The notes beneath the pieces were generated by a model, which worked only from the letters and a program-made list of their open reading frames with translations, was not told the origin of the DNA and made no database searches. Made by a program: the position numbers and the translations under genes. 64,000 nt of DNA from positions 1 through 64,000 of the forward strand of contig JAJPKJ010000007.1 in NCBI GenBank assembly GCA_021323755.1. The letters run 5' to 3'. Within the stretch, counting starts at the first letter, position 1. Each line of letters opens with the position of its first letter. Positions 11,011 through 21,197 of this stretch are shown piece by piece. This stretch comes from Chitinophagales bacterium (GTDB taxonomy: Bacteria > Bacteroidota > Bacteroidia > Chitinophagales > Chitinophagaceae).

Positions 11011-11907
11011 ATGTTTGATGCCATTTTTATTGAAAAAAAAAAGTGTTCTCCGCGCAAGGATGCGTTGTTTTCGATATTAATTCCTTCATGGAATAATCTC
11101 CCCTATCTTAAACTATGCGTTGAAAGTATCCGTAAAAATTCACATTACACTCACCAGATCATTGTTCATATAAATGAAGGATCTGATGGAACACTTGCCT
11201 GGATCGAATCACAGCCCGACATTGATTATACTTTCAGCAAGAAAAATATTGGGGTGTGTTACGCGCTGAATGCGGGCAGAAACCTGGTAAGCACAGATTT
11301 CATCGTGTACATCAATGACGATATGTATGTTTGTCCTGGTTGGGATTTTGCGTTGGCAGAAGAAATCAACAAATCAGAACATTTCTATTTCTTTTTTTCA
11401 GGTACGGCGATTGAACCTGTTTCCTCCAGCAATTGTGTTATTGAAAAAGATTATGGAACGAATATTGAAAATTTCCGCGAGCAACAACTATTAAATGAGT
11501 TCAGCGATTTGCCCATGCATGATTGGCAGGGTGCCACCTGGCCGCCAAATGTGGTACACAAAAATATCTGGGACCTGGTCGGCGGCTACAGCACTGAATT
11601 TTCTCCCGGCATGTATTCCGACCCCGATTTTTCAATGAAGCTATGGAACGCAGGAATTCGCTTGTTCAAAGGCGTCAGTAAAAGCCGTGTTTATCATTTC
11701 GGCTCCCGCTCAACAAAAAGAGTGGTGAAAAATAAAGGCTATTATACTTTTATCGCTAAATGGAAAATGACTTCCGGAACATTTACAAAATATTATTTAC
11801 AAAGAGGAACCCTTTTTAGCGGAGAATTGGAATCGCCCAAGATCCATATGGGAATAAAATTGAAAAATCTTTTGAAAAGATTTCTTCTGATCTTTCTCAA
11901 ATACTGA
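11011..11907 (+). CDS. glycosyltransferase family 2 protein
   Basis: FSILIPSWNNLPYLKLCVESIRKNS...NDDMYVCPGWD. Confidence 0.88.
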   Translation: MFDAIFIEKKKCSPRKDALFSILIPSWNNLPYLKLCVESIRKNSHYTHQIIVHINEGSDGTLAWIESQPDIDYTFSKKNIGVCYALNAGRNLVSTDFIVYINDDMYVCPGWDFALAEEINKSEHFYFFFSGTAIEPVSSSNCVIEKDYGTNIENFREQQLLNEFSDLPMHDWQGATWPPNVVHKNIWDLVGGYSTEFSPGMYSDPDFSMKLWNAGIRLFKGVSKSRVYHFGSRSTKRVVKNKGYYTFIAKWKMTSGTFTKYYLQRGTLFSGELESPKIHMGIKLKNLLKRFLLIFLKY

Positions 11908-11920
11908 ATTCGCGCGCGGA

Positions 11921-12841
11921 TCATGTGTATTTCGAAATAAGCTGGTACAAATTGAATTGTTCATGTTGGATTAGTTCCCGGATATCCTTTGACAAATCTT
12001 CTTTGCTCAGATCTTTCATTCGCTGGTATTGGATAAGCTGATAGGCTTCTGCAGCGAGCAGCTCCGGTTTGTGGGCATTTTTGGTCTCATCACTCAAATC
12101 AATTTTAATCTGATTCCAGAGTTCCCTGACGCCTTCGCCCTGTGTGGCAATTGTCTTTAATACAGGAATCGGTTGTTGATCCTGTATCAAAATCCCCTGC
12201 AGGTTCTTCACCAGGTTATCTGTTTGCTCATGATCGCTTTTATTGACAACGAAAATATCAGCGATCTCCATTAACCCCGCTTTCATGGTTTGAATATCAT
12301 CGCCGGATCCGGGCGTTAATACAACGATTGTCGTATCTGCAATGGCTGCCACCTCCACTTCGTTTTGGCCAACACCAACAGTTTCAATTATGATATAATC
12401 GAAGTCGGCAGCTTTCAGCAGATCGGTTATTTCTATCACCTTCGGATTTAATCCGCCCAAATTTCCGCGCGATGCAAGTGAGCGAATAAAAACATCCTCA
12501 TGATTGAACCACTTGTTCATTCTTATACGATCTCCAAGCAAGGCTCCAAAATGAAATGGCGATGAAGGATCAACACAAATAACTGCAATTTTTTTATGTT
12601 CGCTGATGAGATGCCCGATGAGAACGTCTATCAGCGTGCTTTTGCCTGCGCCGGGCGCCCCGGTGATGCCGATGACCTTTCTGGTAGAATAATCTGCTGG
12701 CAATGATTGGAGCAGCTCTAAATAATCAGCATGTTCGTTTTCTATCCATGAGATGCAACGAGATAGGATACGCCGGTCTCCCTGCCGAATGGATGGTATT
12801 ATCTTGGTCGAATTTATCTTTGAAAGGAAGATATCTGTCAT
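11921..12841 (-). CDS. meaB: methylmalonyl-CoA mutase-associated GTPase MeaB (ArgK family)
   Basis: GITGAPGAGKSTLIDVLIG, VDPSSPFHFGALLGDRIRM, ETVGVGQNEVEVA. Confidence 0.93.
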   Translation of the reverse strand: MTDIFLSKINSTKIIPSIRQGDRRILSRCISWIENEHADYLELLQSLPADYSTRKVIGITGAPGAGKSTLIDVLIGHLISEHKKIAVICVDPSSPFHFGALLGDRIRMNKWFNHEDVFIRSLASRGNLGGLNPKVIEITDLLKAADFDYIIIETVGVGQNEVEVAAIADTTIVVLTPGSGDDIQTMKAGLMEIADIFVVNKSDHEQTDNLVKNLQGILIQDQQPIPVLKTIATQGEGVRELWNQIKIDLSDETKNAHKPELLAAEAYQLIQYQRMKDLSKEDLSKDIRELIQHEQFNLYQLISKYT

Positions 12842-12946
12842 CGTAATTCAAAAGTAGGAGCAAAAATCTGAGTGTAAAAAAATCGTTTTAAAATCTTTCT
12901 TAACGATTAAGCAGTTAAATTTGATGCCATTTATCAACATTTAATC

Positions 12947-13591
12947 ATGACGAACTTTATACCGATATTTCCGTTAAGCGTTGTCGTTTATCCTGGCGAA
13001 AACCTCAACCTGCATATATTTGAACCGCGCTATAAACAGCTTATCAGCGAGTGTTATGCGGAAGCAAAACCATTTGGAATTCCAAGTATAATCAATGAGA
13101 AGGTCAATGAAATGGGAACGCTGGTAACGATTACTGAAATCGTGAACAAAAGCGAGAACGGTGAAATGGATATCAAAACAAAAGGCATTAGTATCTTCAG
13201 GATATTGGAGGTGATCAAAAAAGTTCCCGATAAACTTTATAGCGGCGCAATTGTGAATTACCCGGAAAATGTGCAGGAGGTGGCCAATAGGGATTTAATA
13301 AAAAAAGTAATGAACGCACTGCGTGAATTGCATCGTCTTTTAAAAATCGATAAGGATTTCAAAAAGACCGATGATGAAGTGACGGCCTACGATCTTGCGC
13401 ATCATGTGGGATTATCCTTAGAAGAAGAATATGAATTGCTGGAATTATTAAGAGAAGATCAGCGGCAGGAATATTTGAAAAGACATTTGAGCAAGGTGTT
13501 GCCGGTCATCGCGGAAATGGAAACGCTAAAAAAACGGGTCAAGCTCAATGGTCATTTTAAAAATCTATCTTCATTTGATTTTGAACAGTAA
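12947..13591 (+). CDS. LON peptidase substrate-binding domain-containing protein
   Basis: IPIFPLSVVVYPGENLNLHIFEPRYKQLI motif. Confidence 0.88.
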   Translation: MTNFIPIFPLSVVVYPGENLNLHIFEPRYKQLISECYAEAKPFGIPSIINEKVNEMGTLVTITEIVNKSENGEMDIKTKGISIFRILEVIKKVPDKLYSGAIVNYPENVQEVANRDLIKKVMNALRELHRLLKIDKDFKKTDDEVTAYDLAHHVGLSLEEEYELLELLREDQRQEYLKRHLSKVLPVIAEMETLKKRVKLNGHFKNLSSFDFEQ

Positions 13592-13600
13592 AGCCTAACG

Positions 13601-14326
13601 ATGGACATCACATTATGTTTCGATTTCGGTAACACGCGCTTAAAATGCGCTGTTTTTTCAGATGGGAAATTTGTAGAAGAAATTTTGCTGGATAGTGATG
13701 ATGATGCGACCATTCAATCCCTTATTCAAAAATATGCTCCAACAAAGTCTATTTTATCTTCAGTAGTCAATCATAATCCGGCAATTGAAAATTTATTGAA
13801 GCAGTCAACCCGTTTTCACAAATTAGATCATCTTTCAAAATTACCCGTCACTACCCCTGTCGGAAAGCCCGAGACCATCGGCGCAGACAGGCTTGCATTG
13901 GTTGTGGCTGCAGTGAATATTTTTCCAAAAAAAAATAATTTGGTTATTGGTCTGGGCAGCGCCATCACCTATAACTTCGTTAATAAGCATAATGAGTTTT
14001 TAGGAGGGGGAATATCCCCCGGAATGGAAATGCGTTTTAAATCCTTGCATCAGTTCACTGCAAAACTTCCATTAATAAAAGCAGACTGGAATTTTCCATT
14101 GGTCGGTTTTGACACCAGAACCAATATTCTCAGCGGCGTTATTTTAGGGATAACCAAAGAAATTGATGGCACCATTGATGCATACGCCGAAAAGTATCAC
14201 AACTTTAACGTGCTTTTAAGCGGCGGCGATATTCATTATTTCGCCAGACGATTGAAAAATAAGATATTCGCCGACCCGTATTTAATTTACAAAGGTTTAT
14301 ATGCCATCAGTGAATTCAATCAATAA
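13601..14326 (+). CDS. coaX: type III pantothenate kinase
   Basis: CFDFGNTRLKCAVF, PVGKPETIGADRLALVVAA, GGGISPGMEMRFKSLHQFTAKLP. Confidence 0.95.
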   Translation: MDITLCFDFGNTRLKCAVFSDGKFVEEILLDSDDDATIQSLIQKYAPTKSILSSVVNHNPAIENLLKQSTRFHKLDHLSKLPVTTPVGKPETIGADRLALVVAAVNIFPKKNNLVIGLGSAITYNFVNKHNEFLGGGISPGMEMRFKSLHQFTAKLPLIKADWNFPLVGFDTRTNILSGVILGITKEIDGTIDAYAEKYHNFNVLLSGGDIHYFARRLKNKIFADPYLIYKGLYAISEFNQ

Positions 14327-14909
14327 TCTCTACTCAAAAAGAACGCTGGCATATTCTTGCGCAAAAATTGTCTTGCCCCTGATCATCTTGAGCTTTGTTG
14401 CCTGTGAAAACAACATGAAAAAAATTCCGGCACTCCGTAAAAAGCAAGTGGGCATTGAAACAGGGAACGACATAGAAAGTTATTACAGTGTCGATGCAAA
14501 AGTGAAGGCAAAGCTAACGGCCCCGTATATGCTACGATATCTTGCCGATTCCCCCTATGTTGAATTTCCCAAGACAATGCATGTCGATTTTTACAACGAC
14601 ACCATGCGCATCCAAACCAAAATGGATTCGAAGTATGGAAAATATTTTCAGTACTCCGAACGAGTCTTCCTGCGTGATAGCGTTATCGTAAAGAATTCCA
14701 TTACGGGCGACACACTAAAAACAAATGAATTGTGGTGGGATCAGAAAAAACAACAATTGTACAACGATAAACCTTCCTATATTTTCAAAAAGGATGGCAC
14801 AAAACTCTTTGCAAAAGATGGATTGGAGGCGGCGCAAGACCTGAGCTGGTACACTTTTAAAAAAGTTTCCGGACCTGTTTCTGTCCCTGAAAATGGATTA
14901 CCGAAATAG
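14301..14909 (+). CDS. lptC: LPS export ABC transporter periplasmic protein LptC
   Basis: Bacteroidota LptC-like lipoprotein (LSFVACENN... DSKYGKYF...NELWWDQKKQQLYND); overlaps coaX end, exact start uncertain. Confidence 0.8.
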   Translation: MPSVNSINNLYSKRTLAYSCAKIVLPLIILSFVACENNMKKIPALRKKQVGIETGNDIESYYSVDAKVKAKLTAPYMLRYLADSPYVEFPKTMHVDFYNDTMRIQTKMDSKYGKYFQYSERVFLRDSVIVKNSITGDTLKTNELWWDQKKQQLYNDKPSYIFKKDGTKLFAKDGLEAAQDLSWYTFKKVSGPVSVPENGLPK

Positions 14910-14950
14910 TCAGCGCGCAATGGTGAATAGTATCGCAGCGTTCTATATTA

Positions 14951-15559
14951 TTAACTGACTGGCTTATTGTCTTTCCAATGCCACAAGTGAAGACAGGCAT
15001 AGGTTCTGTAAGGACTCCATTTCTCCGAAATCTTAAATAAATTTTCTTTGAATTCTTTTTTATTTGTCCGATCTAATTTGTAGAGTTTTATCATCGCATT
15101 TTGAATTCCCAGGTCATCAACGGCAAAAACATCTTCACGTCCGAGGGTGAACATCAGCAGCATTTCCGTTGTCCATCTACCGACACCTTTTATCTCGGTT
15201 AAATAATTTATTACTTCATCGTTACTGAGCTTACTGAGGTGTTTGTGATCAATTCCTTTTTCCATGGCGAATTTTGCAACATTATGCACATAATTTGTTT
15301 TAGCATTCGACAAACCGATTGCGCGTAACTTATCAAAAGGGATAGATAATATTTGCTCCGGCGTTGGTGTTGTGGTATCAAAAAGGGCAAGAAACCTTTT
15401 GTGAATCACATCAGCAACTTTTGTTGAAAGCTGCTGACTCATGATAGAGCCACACAAATGCAACTGGATATTTTTTCTTTTTGTGAGCTTGAACGGTCCG
15501 TGCTGCTCGATTATTTTTTTAAGTTTTTTATCTTTAGAAAGATGATCAATATAATGCAT
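14951..15559 (-). CDS. HhH-GPD DNA glycosylase (AlkA-like 3-methyladenine glycosylase)
   Basis: IKGVGRWTTEMLLMFTLGREDVFAVDDLG HhH-GPD motif with catalytic Asp. Confidence 0.9.
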   Translation of the reverse strand: MHYIDHLSKDKKLKKIIEQHGPFKLTKRKNIQLHLCGSIMSQQLSTKVADVIHKRFLALFDTTTPTPEQILSIPFDKLRAIGLSNAKTNYVHNVAKFAMEKGIDHKHLSKLSNDEVINYLTEIKGVGRWTTEMLLMFTLGREDVFAVDDLGIQNAMIKLYKLDRTNKKEFKENLFKISEKWSPYRTYACLHLWHWKDNKPVS

Positions 15560-15638
15560 GTTGAATGTGATTTTTGCAAGGAGTTCAATTGGTAATATTT
15601 TCAGTTCAACTCAGGTAAAAATAGATTTTAAATTTGTG

Positions 15639-16310
15639 ATGATGAAAAGGGAGATTTTTGTTACTGATGATGGTTCTCATTCTGTTTTGAATGATGAAAT
15701 GCAGACAACCTATCATTCAAGATATGGGGCTATCCGGGAATCGAGACATGTTTTTATTGAAAACGGCTTGCAAAGACTGGAAAGCACCGATGCAAGGATA
15801 AACATTTTTGAAATGGGTTTCGGAACAGGCCTGAATGCATTATTGACATTGATCGAGGCAGAAAAAAATCACCAAGAAATTTATTACGAAACCATTGAAT
15901 TATTTCCGCTTGAAAAAGATCTTTATGAGAGACTGAATTATTGTGCGCAATTACAAAGAGAGGATCTAAAAGATGAATTTGAAAAACTCCATCACAGTGA
16001 ATGGGAAATGCAGATATCAATACATTCTTTTTTCAATTTTAGAAAACTAAATACTTCTCTTGCCGATCATACATTCAATAAATTATTTGATATTATTTTC
16101 TATGATGCCTTTGCGCCGAAAGCCCAGCCTGAATTGTGGACCAAAGAGATTTTTGAAAAATTATTCGCCGCCCTTAACCCCAAAGGCTCATTGGTAACTT
16201 ATTGCAGCAAGGGAGATGTTCAACGAAAAATGAAAGCTGCAGGATTTATAATAGAAAAATTAGCCGGACCTCCGCATAAAAGAGAAATATTGCGTGCCGT
16301 AAAAGAATAA
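15639..16310 (+). CDS. mnmD: tRNA 5-methylaminomethyl-2-thiouridine methyltransferase MnmD
   Basis: DGSHSVLN...TYHSRYGAIRESRHVFIENGL, FEMGFGTGLNALLT, FYDAFAPKAQPELWT; start at 15639 or 15642 rather than track start. Confidence 0.9.
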   Translation: MMKREIFVTDDGSHSVLNDEMQTTYHSRYGAIRESRHVFIENGLQRLESTDARINIFEMGFGTGLNALLTLIEAEKNHQEIYYETIELFPLEKDLYERLNYCAQLQREDLKDEFEKLHHSEWEMQISIHSFFNFRKLNTSLADHTFNKLFDIIFYDAFAPKAQPELWTKEIFEKLFAALNPKGSLVTYCSKGDVQRKMKAAGFIIEKLAGPPHKREILRAVKE

Positions 16311-16313
16311 ATC

Positions 16314-17303
16314 TTATTGGCGCAATACGCGGTCAATCTTGTGCACTACCCCATTTCTTGCCATAATATTGGGTGCGTAAATATTGGCGGATACAGAATC
16401 GCTGTTTCCTTCTGCCTGGTAATAAGCGGCGCCAAAAATTACTTTTATGGTGTTGGTGGATAAGGTGACTTGTGTAGCTGTATCCGAACTACCAACATTG
16501 CCAATAGCAATGCCCATATCGGAAGTAAAATATCTATTGTTGATAATATGGTATGCGAGCAATTTGGCGACTGTATCGGCAGGAAGCGTTTTAAAAGTAT
16601 CGACATTGAGGAACCCTGCATTGCGAAATGCATTATTGTTAGGAACCAATACCGTATAAATGCCGCCGCCTGTCAAAAGCGATTGAATATTGAATAAGGT
16701 CGAACTACTTGTTCGCGCCACAGCAGTATCAAAATAACTCAATGTTGTATCTGCCTGCGTAATTTGCAAAATTGTTCCTGCCGGTGGGAACAATGGCTGC
16801 GCCATCACATCAAGATAGCCATTACTTGCCGAAACATCGGTTGTAGGAACGCTGATTCCATTAATGTAAAGATTGGTTCCGGTATAAGTAACAAAAATTG
16901 AATCGCCGCTCGCCAAGCTATCTATTTTTACATTTTGACCCGTGCCATTAATCAATGCAGAAGATAATCGCGCTTCCCCCAGCAGGATACTATATTCCAA
17001 TAATTTCTTTAACACATCCACATTCATGGTGTCTATCACGGAGATATTTAACCCGTATTGATTCATTATTTGATCGGTACAAACAAACATTGTCACCATT
17101 GAATCCGGATTATTTAAAACAGTATCAAGTCCTGATCTTACCAAGGCGGCATTCAAAATGGTGAGATTGGTTGCTGTTTTTATAAGTTGTGCCACCGTTG
17201 GGTTTTTAACCGGCGGAGCCGTGCTTGAATTTTTTACGCAACTGATAAATACAATTACGATCAAAAAAATTGTGATCGGCTTGCACAAAACATTAATTTT
17301 CAT
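16314..17303 (-). CDS. fasciclin domain lipoprotein (two domains)
   Basis: VFISCVKN lipobox; repeated fasciclin patterns (AALVRSGLDTVL..., TVLVPNNNAFRNAGF). Confidence 0.85.
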   Translation of the reverse strand: MKINVLCKPITIFLIVIVFISCVKNSSTAPPVKNPTVAQLIKTATNLTILNAALVRSGLDTVLNNPDSMVTMFVCTDQIMNQYGLNISVIDTMNVDVLKKLLEYSILLGEARLSSALINGTGQNVKIDSLASGDSIFVTYTGTNLYINGISVPTTDVSASNGYLDVMAQPLFPPAGTILQITQADTTLSYFDTAVARTSSSTLFNIQSLLTGGGIYTVLVPNNNAFRNAGFLNVDTFKTLPADTVAKLLAYHIINNRYFTSDMGIAIGNVGSSDTATQVTLSTNTIKVIFGAAYYQAEGNSDSVSANIYAPNIMARNGVVHKIDRVLRQ

Positions 17304-17337
17304 AACCCGGTTTTTTGTGGATCTTTTTCCAAATCCT

Positions 17338-18294
17338 TTAAGGCAATAATATATGGTTCGTTACATGAATAACGCCATTATAGGCCATAATATTGGGAGA
17401 AGTAATGGATGCTGAACTGTTATGTCCCTCCACTTCATATTGTAACCCGTTGATCTGTTGACCAACAATGGTATTTCCGGTTAATAATGTTGTCAAAGTC
17501 TGTCCACTTGCGAAATCAGATGTAAAAACCCTTTTAGGCAAAATATTGTATTCCATAATTCTTGCTAAAGAATCCGGGTTGCTGTTATTAATGACACTGA
17601 GTGTTGTAAAGCCTGCTGTTTGAAAGGCACTATTGGTAGCTAAAAAAACGGTATAAATACCGGAACCGGATAATAAAGTATCAATATTGACAGTACCGGT
17701 ACTTGCTCTTGCAATTGCTGCTGCAAAATAACTAAATGCAGTATCTGCTTGTATGGTATGTAATAAATTTCCGGATGGAGGGATCAACGGAGCTGAAACG
17801 CCATCCAATATACCATTGGTTGCTGCAAAATCATAAGAGGCTAATTGAAACCCATTTACAAAAAAACTGCTTCCCGTACTTGTTATAAAAACTGAATCTC
17901 CCAAATATGTTTGTACCGGTATATTATTAGCGATCGTGAATTGAGTTGATAAATGCTTGCCCGGAATTAAGCCATATAATAATATTTTCCGCAGCTGGGT
18001 ATCCGGTAAACTTGTTAAAGTAGTGCTGGAGATCCCGAAGCCTGAATAGGCTGCATCAGTAGCAACAAAATAAGTATAAGGACCGGGTTTGCTTAGTAAA
18101 GTATCCAAATCCACCGCATTTACTGCACTGCTAAGCACGGTTAGATTACTGATCGTCGCAATTAACCCGCTGATCGTTGTATCGGTAGGAGTAGTGGAAT
18201 TGATATTACTGTTCTTAATACAGCCTGAAACCAACATACTATTGTAGATGATCACCAATAGAACAAAAGAGCCTAATAATTTTTTTCCTCTCAT
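17338..18294 (-). CDS. fasciclin domain lipoprotein, paralog of the adjacent gene
   Basis: VSGCIKN lipobox; fasciclin repeats; co-directional with 16314..17303. Confidence 0.85.
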   Translation of the reverse strand: MRGKKLLGSFVLLVIIYNSMLVSGCIKNSNINSTTPTDTTISGLIATISNLTVLSSAVNAVDLDTLLSKPGPYTYFVATDAAYSGFGISSTTLTSLPDTQLRKILLYGLIPGKHLSTQFTIANNIPVQTYLGDSVFITSTGSSFFVNGFQLASYDFAATNGILDGVSAPLIPPSGNLLHTIQADTAFSYFAAAIARASTGTVNIDTLLSGSGIYTVFLATNSAFQTAGFTTLSVINNSNPDSLARIMEYNILPKRVFTSDFASGQTLTTLLTGNTIVGQQINGLQYEVEGHNSSASITSPNIMAYNGVIHVTNHILLP

Positions 18295-18389
18295 AAATCA
18301 ATTTTTGTTTAATATTTATTGCAATTAAAATACCACAACTATTACGAAAAAAATTAGTTGTGGTTGTGTTTTAACAAAACAAAAGCCAA

Positions 18390-19889
18390 TTATTCAAAAC
18401 CATAACTCATTTTACCATCTTTTTCATCTTTCATCAAAATTCCCAGCTGCTGCAACTGGTTGCGGATCTTATCAGAAGTTGCATAATCTTTGCGCGTTCT
18501 TGCTTCTTTTCTAATTTCCACCAATAAATCCAAAACCCCGTTAAGTTTTGTAAGCTCGGCAGCATTTTCGTCCCGAAGTCCTAAAATATTTTCCAAATAA
18601 GTGGAAAAATATTTTTTCATCAATTGTAATGTTTCTTCGCTAATGGAGGAGGCGCTGATATGCCCATCTCTGATGGCATTAATGATCGGAACTATTTCAA
18701 ACATATTCGCCAGGACTTTTGCGGTATTGAAATCATCGTTCATGAATTCATCTAAATCATGCAATAGTTTTGCAATCTTGGTTTCAAGGTTATTATCTAT
18801 TGCTGCAGCATTATCATCAACCGGGCGTTCCAATTTCTGCAGATTTTTATAGGCTTCCCACAATCTTTTCAACCCTTTTTCAGCAGCCTGCAGTGCTTCA
18901 TTGCTAAAATCGAGCGTGCTCCGGTAATGTGTTTGCAAAATAAAAAACCGGATCGTCATTGGTGAAAACGGCTGTGATAATAATGGATGATCTCCGCTGA
19001 ATAATTCAGTAAGTTTAATCACATTATTATAACTCTTGCCCATCTTTTTTCCATTAATGGTTATCATATTATTGTGCAACCAATAACGTGCGGGCACTTT
19101 GTGATTGCAAACCGTGCTCTGTGCGATTTCACTTTCATGATGCGGGAAAAGCAAGTCCATTCCACCACCGTGAATATCAAATTGGTCCCCAAGATATTTT
19201 GTACTCATTGCCGAGCATTCAATGTGCCATCCCGGGAAACCTTCGCCCCAAGGACTTTCCCAACGCATAATGTGTTCCGGAGGCGCGGCTTTCCACAATG
19301 CAAAATCCTGCCTGTTCCTTTTCTCATGCTGGTTTTCCAATTCTCTTGATGTTTCTAATAGATCATCCAAAATCCTTCCGCTCAATTTTCCATATGGATA
19401 ATGCTCAGCATATTTTTTTACATCAAAATAAACAGAGCCGTTTGTTTCATAAGCATATCTTTCATGGATGATCTTTTTTATCATTTCAATTTGCTCAACG
19501 ATATGACCGGTTGCTGTGGGTTCAATGCTTGGTTCAAGATTATTGAACTTGCGCATGGCCCAATGGAAAAGGTTGGTATATTTTTGCACCAACTCCATCG
19601 GTTCCAATTTTTCTATTGTTGCTTTTTTCGAGATTTTATCTTCCGCTTCGCGGCCTTCTTCTTCAAAATGCCCGGCGTCGGTGATGTTGCGCACATACCG
19701 CACTTTATTTCCAAGATGCATGAGGTAACGATAAATAACGTCAAAGGTGATAAAAGGGCGAGCATGACCAAGATGACTTTCACCGCTTACTGTTGGTCCG
19801 CAAACATACATACCCACATAACCCGGAACGATTGAAGTGAACAATTCCTTTTGCCTGGTGTAAGAATTATGGACCTGAAGTGACTGCAT
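18390..19889 (-). CDS. cysS: cysteinyl-tRNA synthetase
   Basis: MYVCGPTVSGESHLGHAR HIGH-type, GWHIECSAM, KMGKSYNNVI KMSKS-type motifs. Confidence 0.97.
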   Translation of the reverse strand: MQSLQVHNSYTRQKELFTSIVPGYVGMYVCGPTVSGESHLGHARPFITFDVIYRYLMHLGNKVRYVRNITDAGHFEEEGREAEDKISKKATIEKLEPMELVQKYTNLFHWAMRKFNNLEPSIEPTATGHIVEQIEMIKKIIHERYAYETNGSVYFDVKKYAEHYPYGKLSGRILDDLLETSRELENQHEKRNRQDFALWKAAPPEHIMRWESPWGEGFPGWHIECSAMSTKYLGDQFDIHGGGMDLLFPHHESEIAQSTVCNHKVPARYWLHNNMITINGKKMGKSYNNVIKLTELFSGDHPLLSQPFSPMTIRFFILQTHYRSTLDFSNEALQAAEKGLKRLWEAYKNLQKLERPVDDNAAAIDNNLETKIAKLLHDLDEFMNDDFNTAKVLANMFEIVPIINAIRDGHISASSISEETLQLMKKYFSTYLENILGLRDENAAELTKLNGVLDLLVEIRKEARTRKDYATSDKIRNQLQQLGILMKDEKDGKMSYGFE

Positions 19890-20037
19890 ACCTGAATATT
19901 GTAATAATTGAATTGAGTTTTAAATATGAACGGTGATATGTTTGCGCAAAAATAAACTATCCTGCGAAACTTAACAGGGGCAACAACAAGAGAAAGATGT
20001 TTTAGAAATGAATTTCATAGCTGCAAGGTAATAAAAA

Positions 20038-21183
20038 TTATTTGGTTTGAGAAGGCAGTTGCAAATCGGCGATCACCGGATGATGATCGGAGTACGGCAG
20101 GTTGAATTTCTTGCACTGCAGGACATCAAATTGCTCATCAGCAAAAATATAATCTATCCTGAGTGTAGGAGAAATATACATATAAGAGCGCCCGATGCCT
20201 AGTCCTCTTTTAATAAAGGCATCCTGCAAATTTCCTCGAATATGAAAATAGGCATATGAATTCGGCACATCGTTAAAATCGCCGCAAATGATTGAGGGGA
20301 AAGGGCTTTTATCGAGCTGTTCGCGAACAAGGTCCGCTTGCTCTCCGCGAAAACCATAAGCGCGCTTTAATTTCTTGATAATGGATTTTGACGCTTGCAG
20401 CGAGCTATCCTCCACTTTTTTTATTATCTCGAGGTCGCGAAATTCTTTATTGCTGAATAGTACCGATTGAAGATGCGTTGTAAAAATGCGGATGGTTTTC
20501 CCATTAACGTTCAGATCCGTTGCTATCAAACTTTCTGTTGCCCGTACCGTATCCTTTCCCCCATAACGAATTTTTATTGAGTTAATGATCGGGTATTTTG
20601 AAAAGATGATCACCCCACTTTCATACATATCGTCATAACGGCGATAGTCACACGAAAAGAAATAATATGGAAAATGCAATTGCTGCTGGATATAAGGAAT
20701 ATTCGAAGCAAATTCTTTCGGATTATGCGATTCAAAAAACTCCTGGAAACATAAAACGTCGGCATTTTGCTGATCAATAAATTCAAGCATTTTGGTCCGA
20801 TGGCCGGAACTGTGTGGTCTATTATTGATGAATTCATCCCAACGGCGAACATTCCAGGTAAGGATGCGCAACGCATTGTCCGCTTTTTTTTCCTGAAAAG
20901 TTGATGGCAGATTAAAGGCAAAAAAAGCATGAATATTTTTCCATCCGATGATTAATGTGATCAATGAGATCAAGGCCCATTTGCGTGTGGTGAAGAATAA
21001 CCAAAAGAAAAAAAAGAGTACTATCAGTAACAATAAGATTGGAAATACCAACCCCAATAATGAAATGAACCACCACTTGTTGGGATGCAAAAATGCATTG
21101 GTACAGGCTAATAAAAAAAGAATGGCAATAGTAAGATTGGCAATGATAAAAAAACGGCGGGTAAAATTTCGCAGCGTGGCCAT
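20038..21183 (-). CDS. endonuclease/exonuclease/phosphatase family membrane protein
   Basis: LRILTWNVRRWDE, CFQEF, ICGDFNDVP, SDHHPVIADL. Confidence 0.9.
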   Translation of the reverse strand: MATLRNFTRRFFIIANLTIAILFLLACTNAFLHPNKWWFISLLGLVFPILLLLIVLFFFFWLFFTTRKWALISLITLIIGWKNIHAFFAFNLPSTFQEKKADNALRILTWNVRRWDEFINNRPHSSGHRTKMLEFIDQQNADVLCFQEFFESHNPKEFASNIPYIQQQLHFPYYFFSCDYRRYDDMYESGVIIFSKYPIINSIKIRYGGKDTVRATESLIATDLNVNGKTIRIFTTHLQSVLFSNKEFRDLEIIKKVEDSSLQASKSIIKKLKRAYGFRGEQADLVREQLDKSPFPSIICGDFNDVPNSYAYFHIRGNLQDAFIKRGLGIGRSYMYISPTLRIDYIFADEQFDVLQCKKFNLPYSDHHPVIADLQLPSQTK

Positions 21184-21197
21184 GATTGGCTTCTAAG

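Noticed and set aside
14801-14820. TGGCACAAAACTCTTTGC as a sigma-54 promoter
   Set aside because: Spacing is wrong (13 instead of 10 nt between GG and GC) and it lies inside the lptC coding region.
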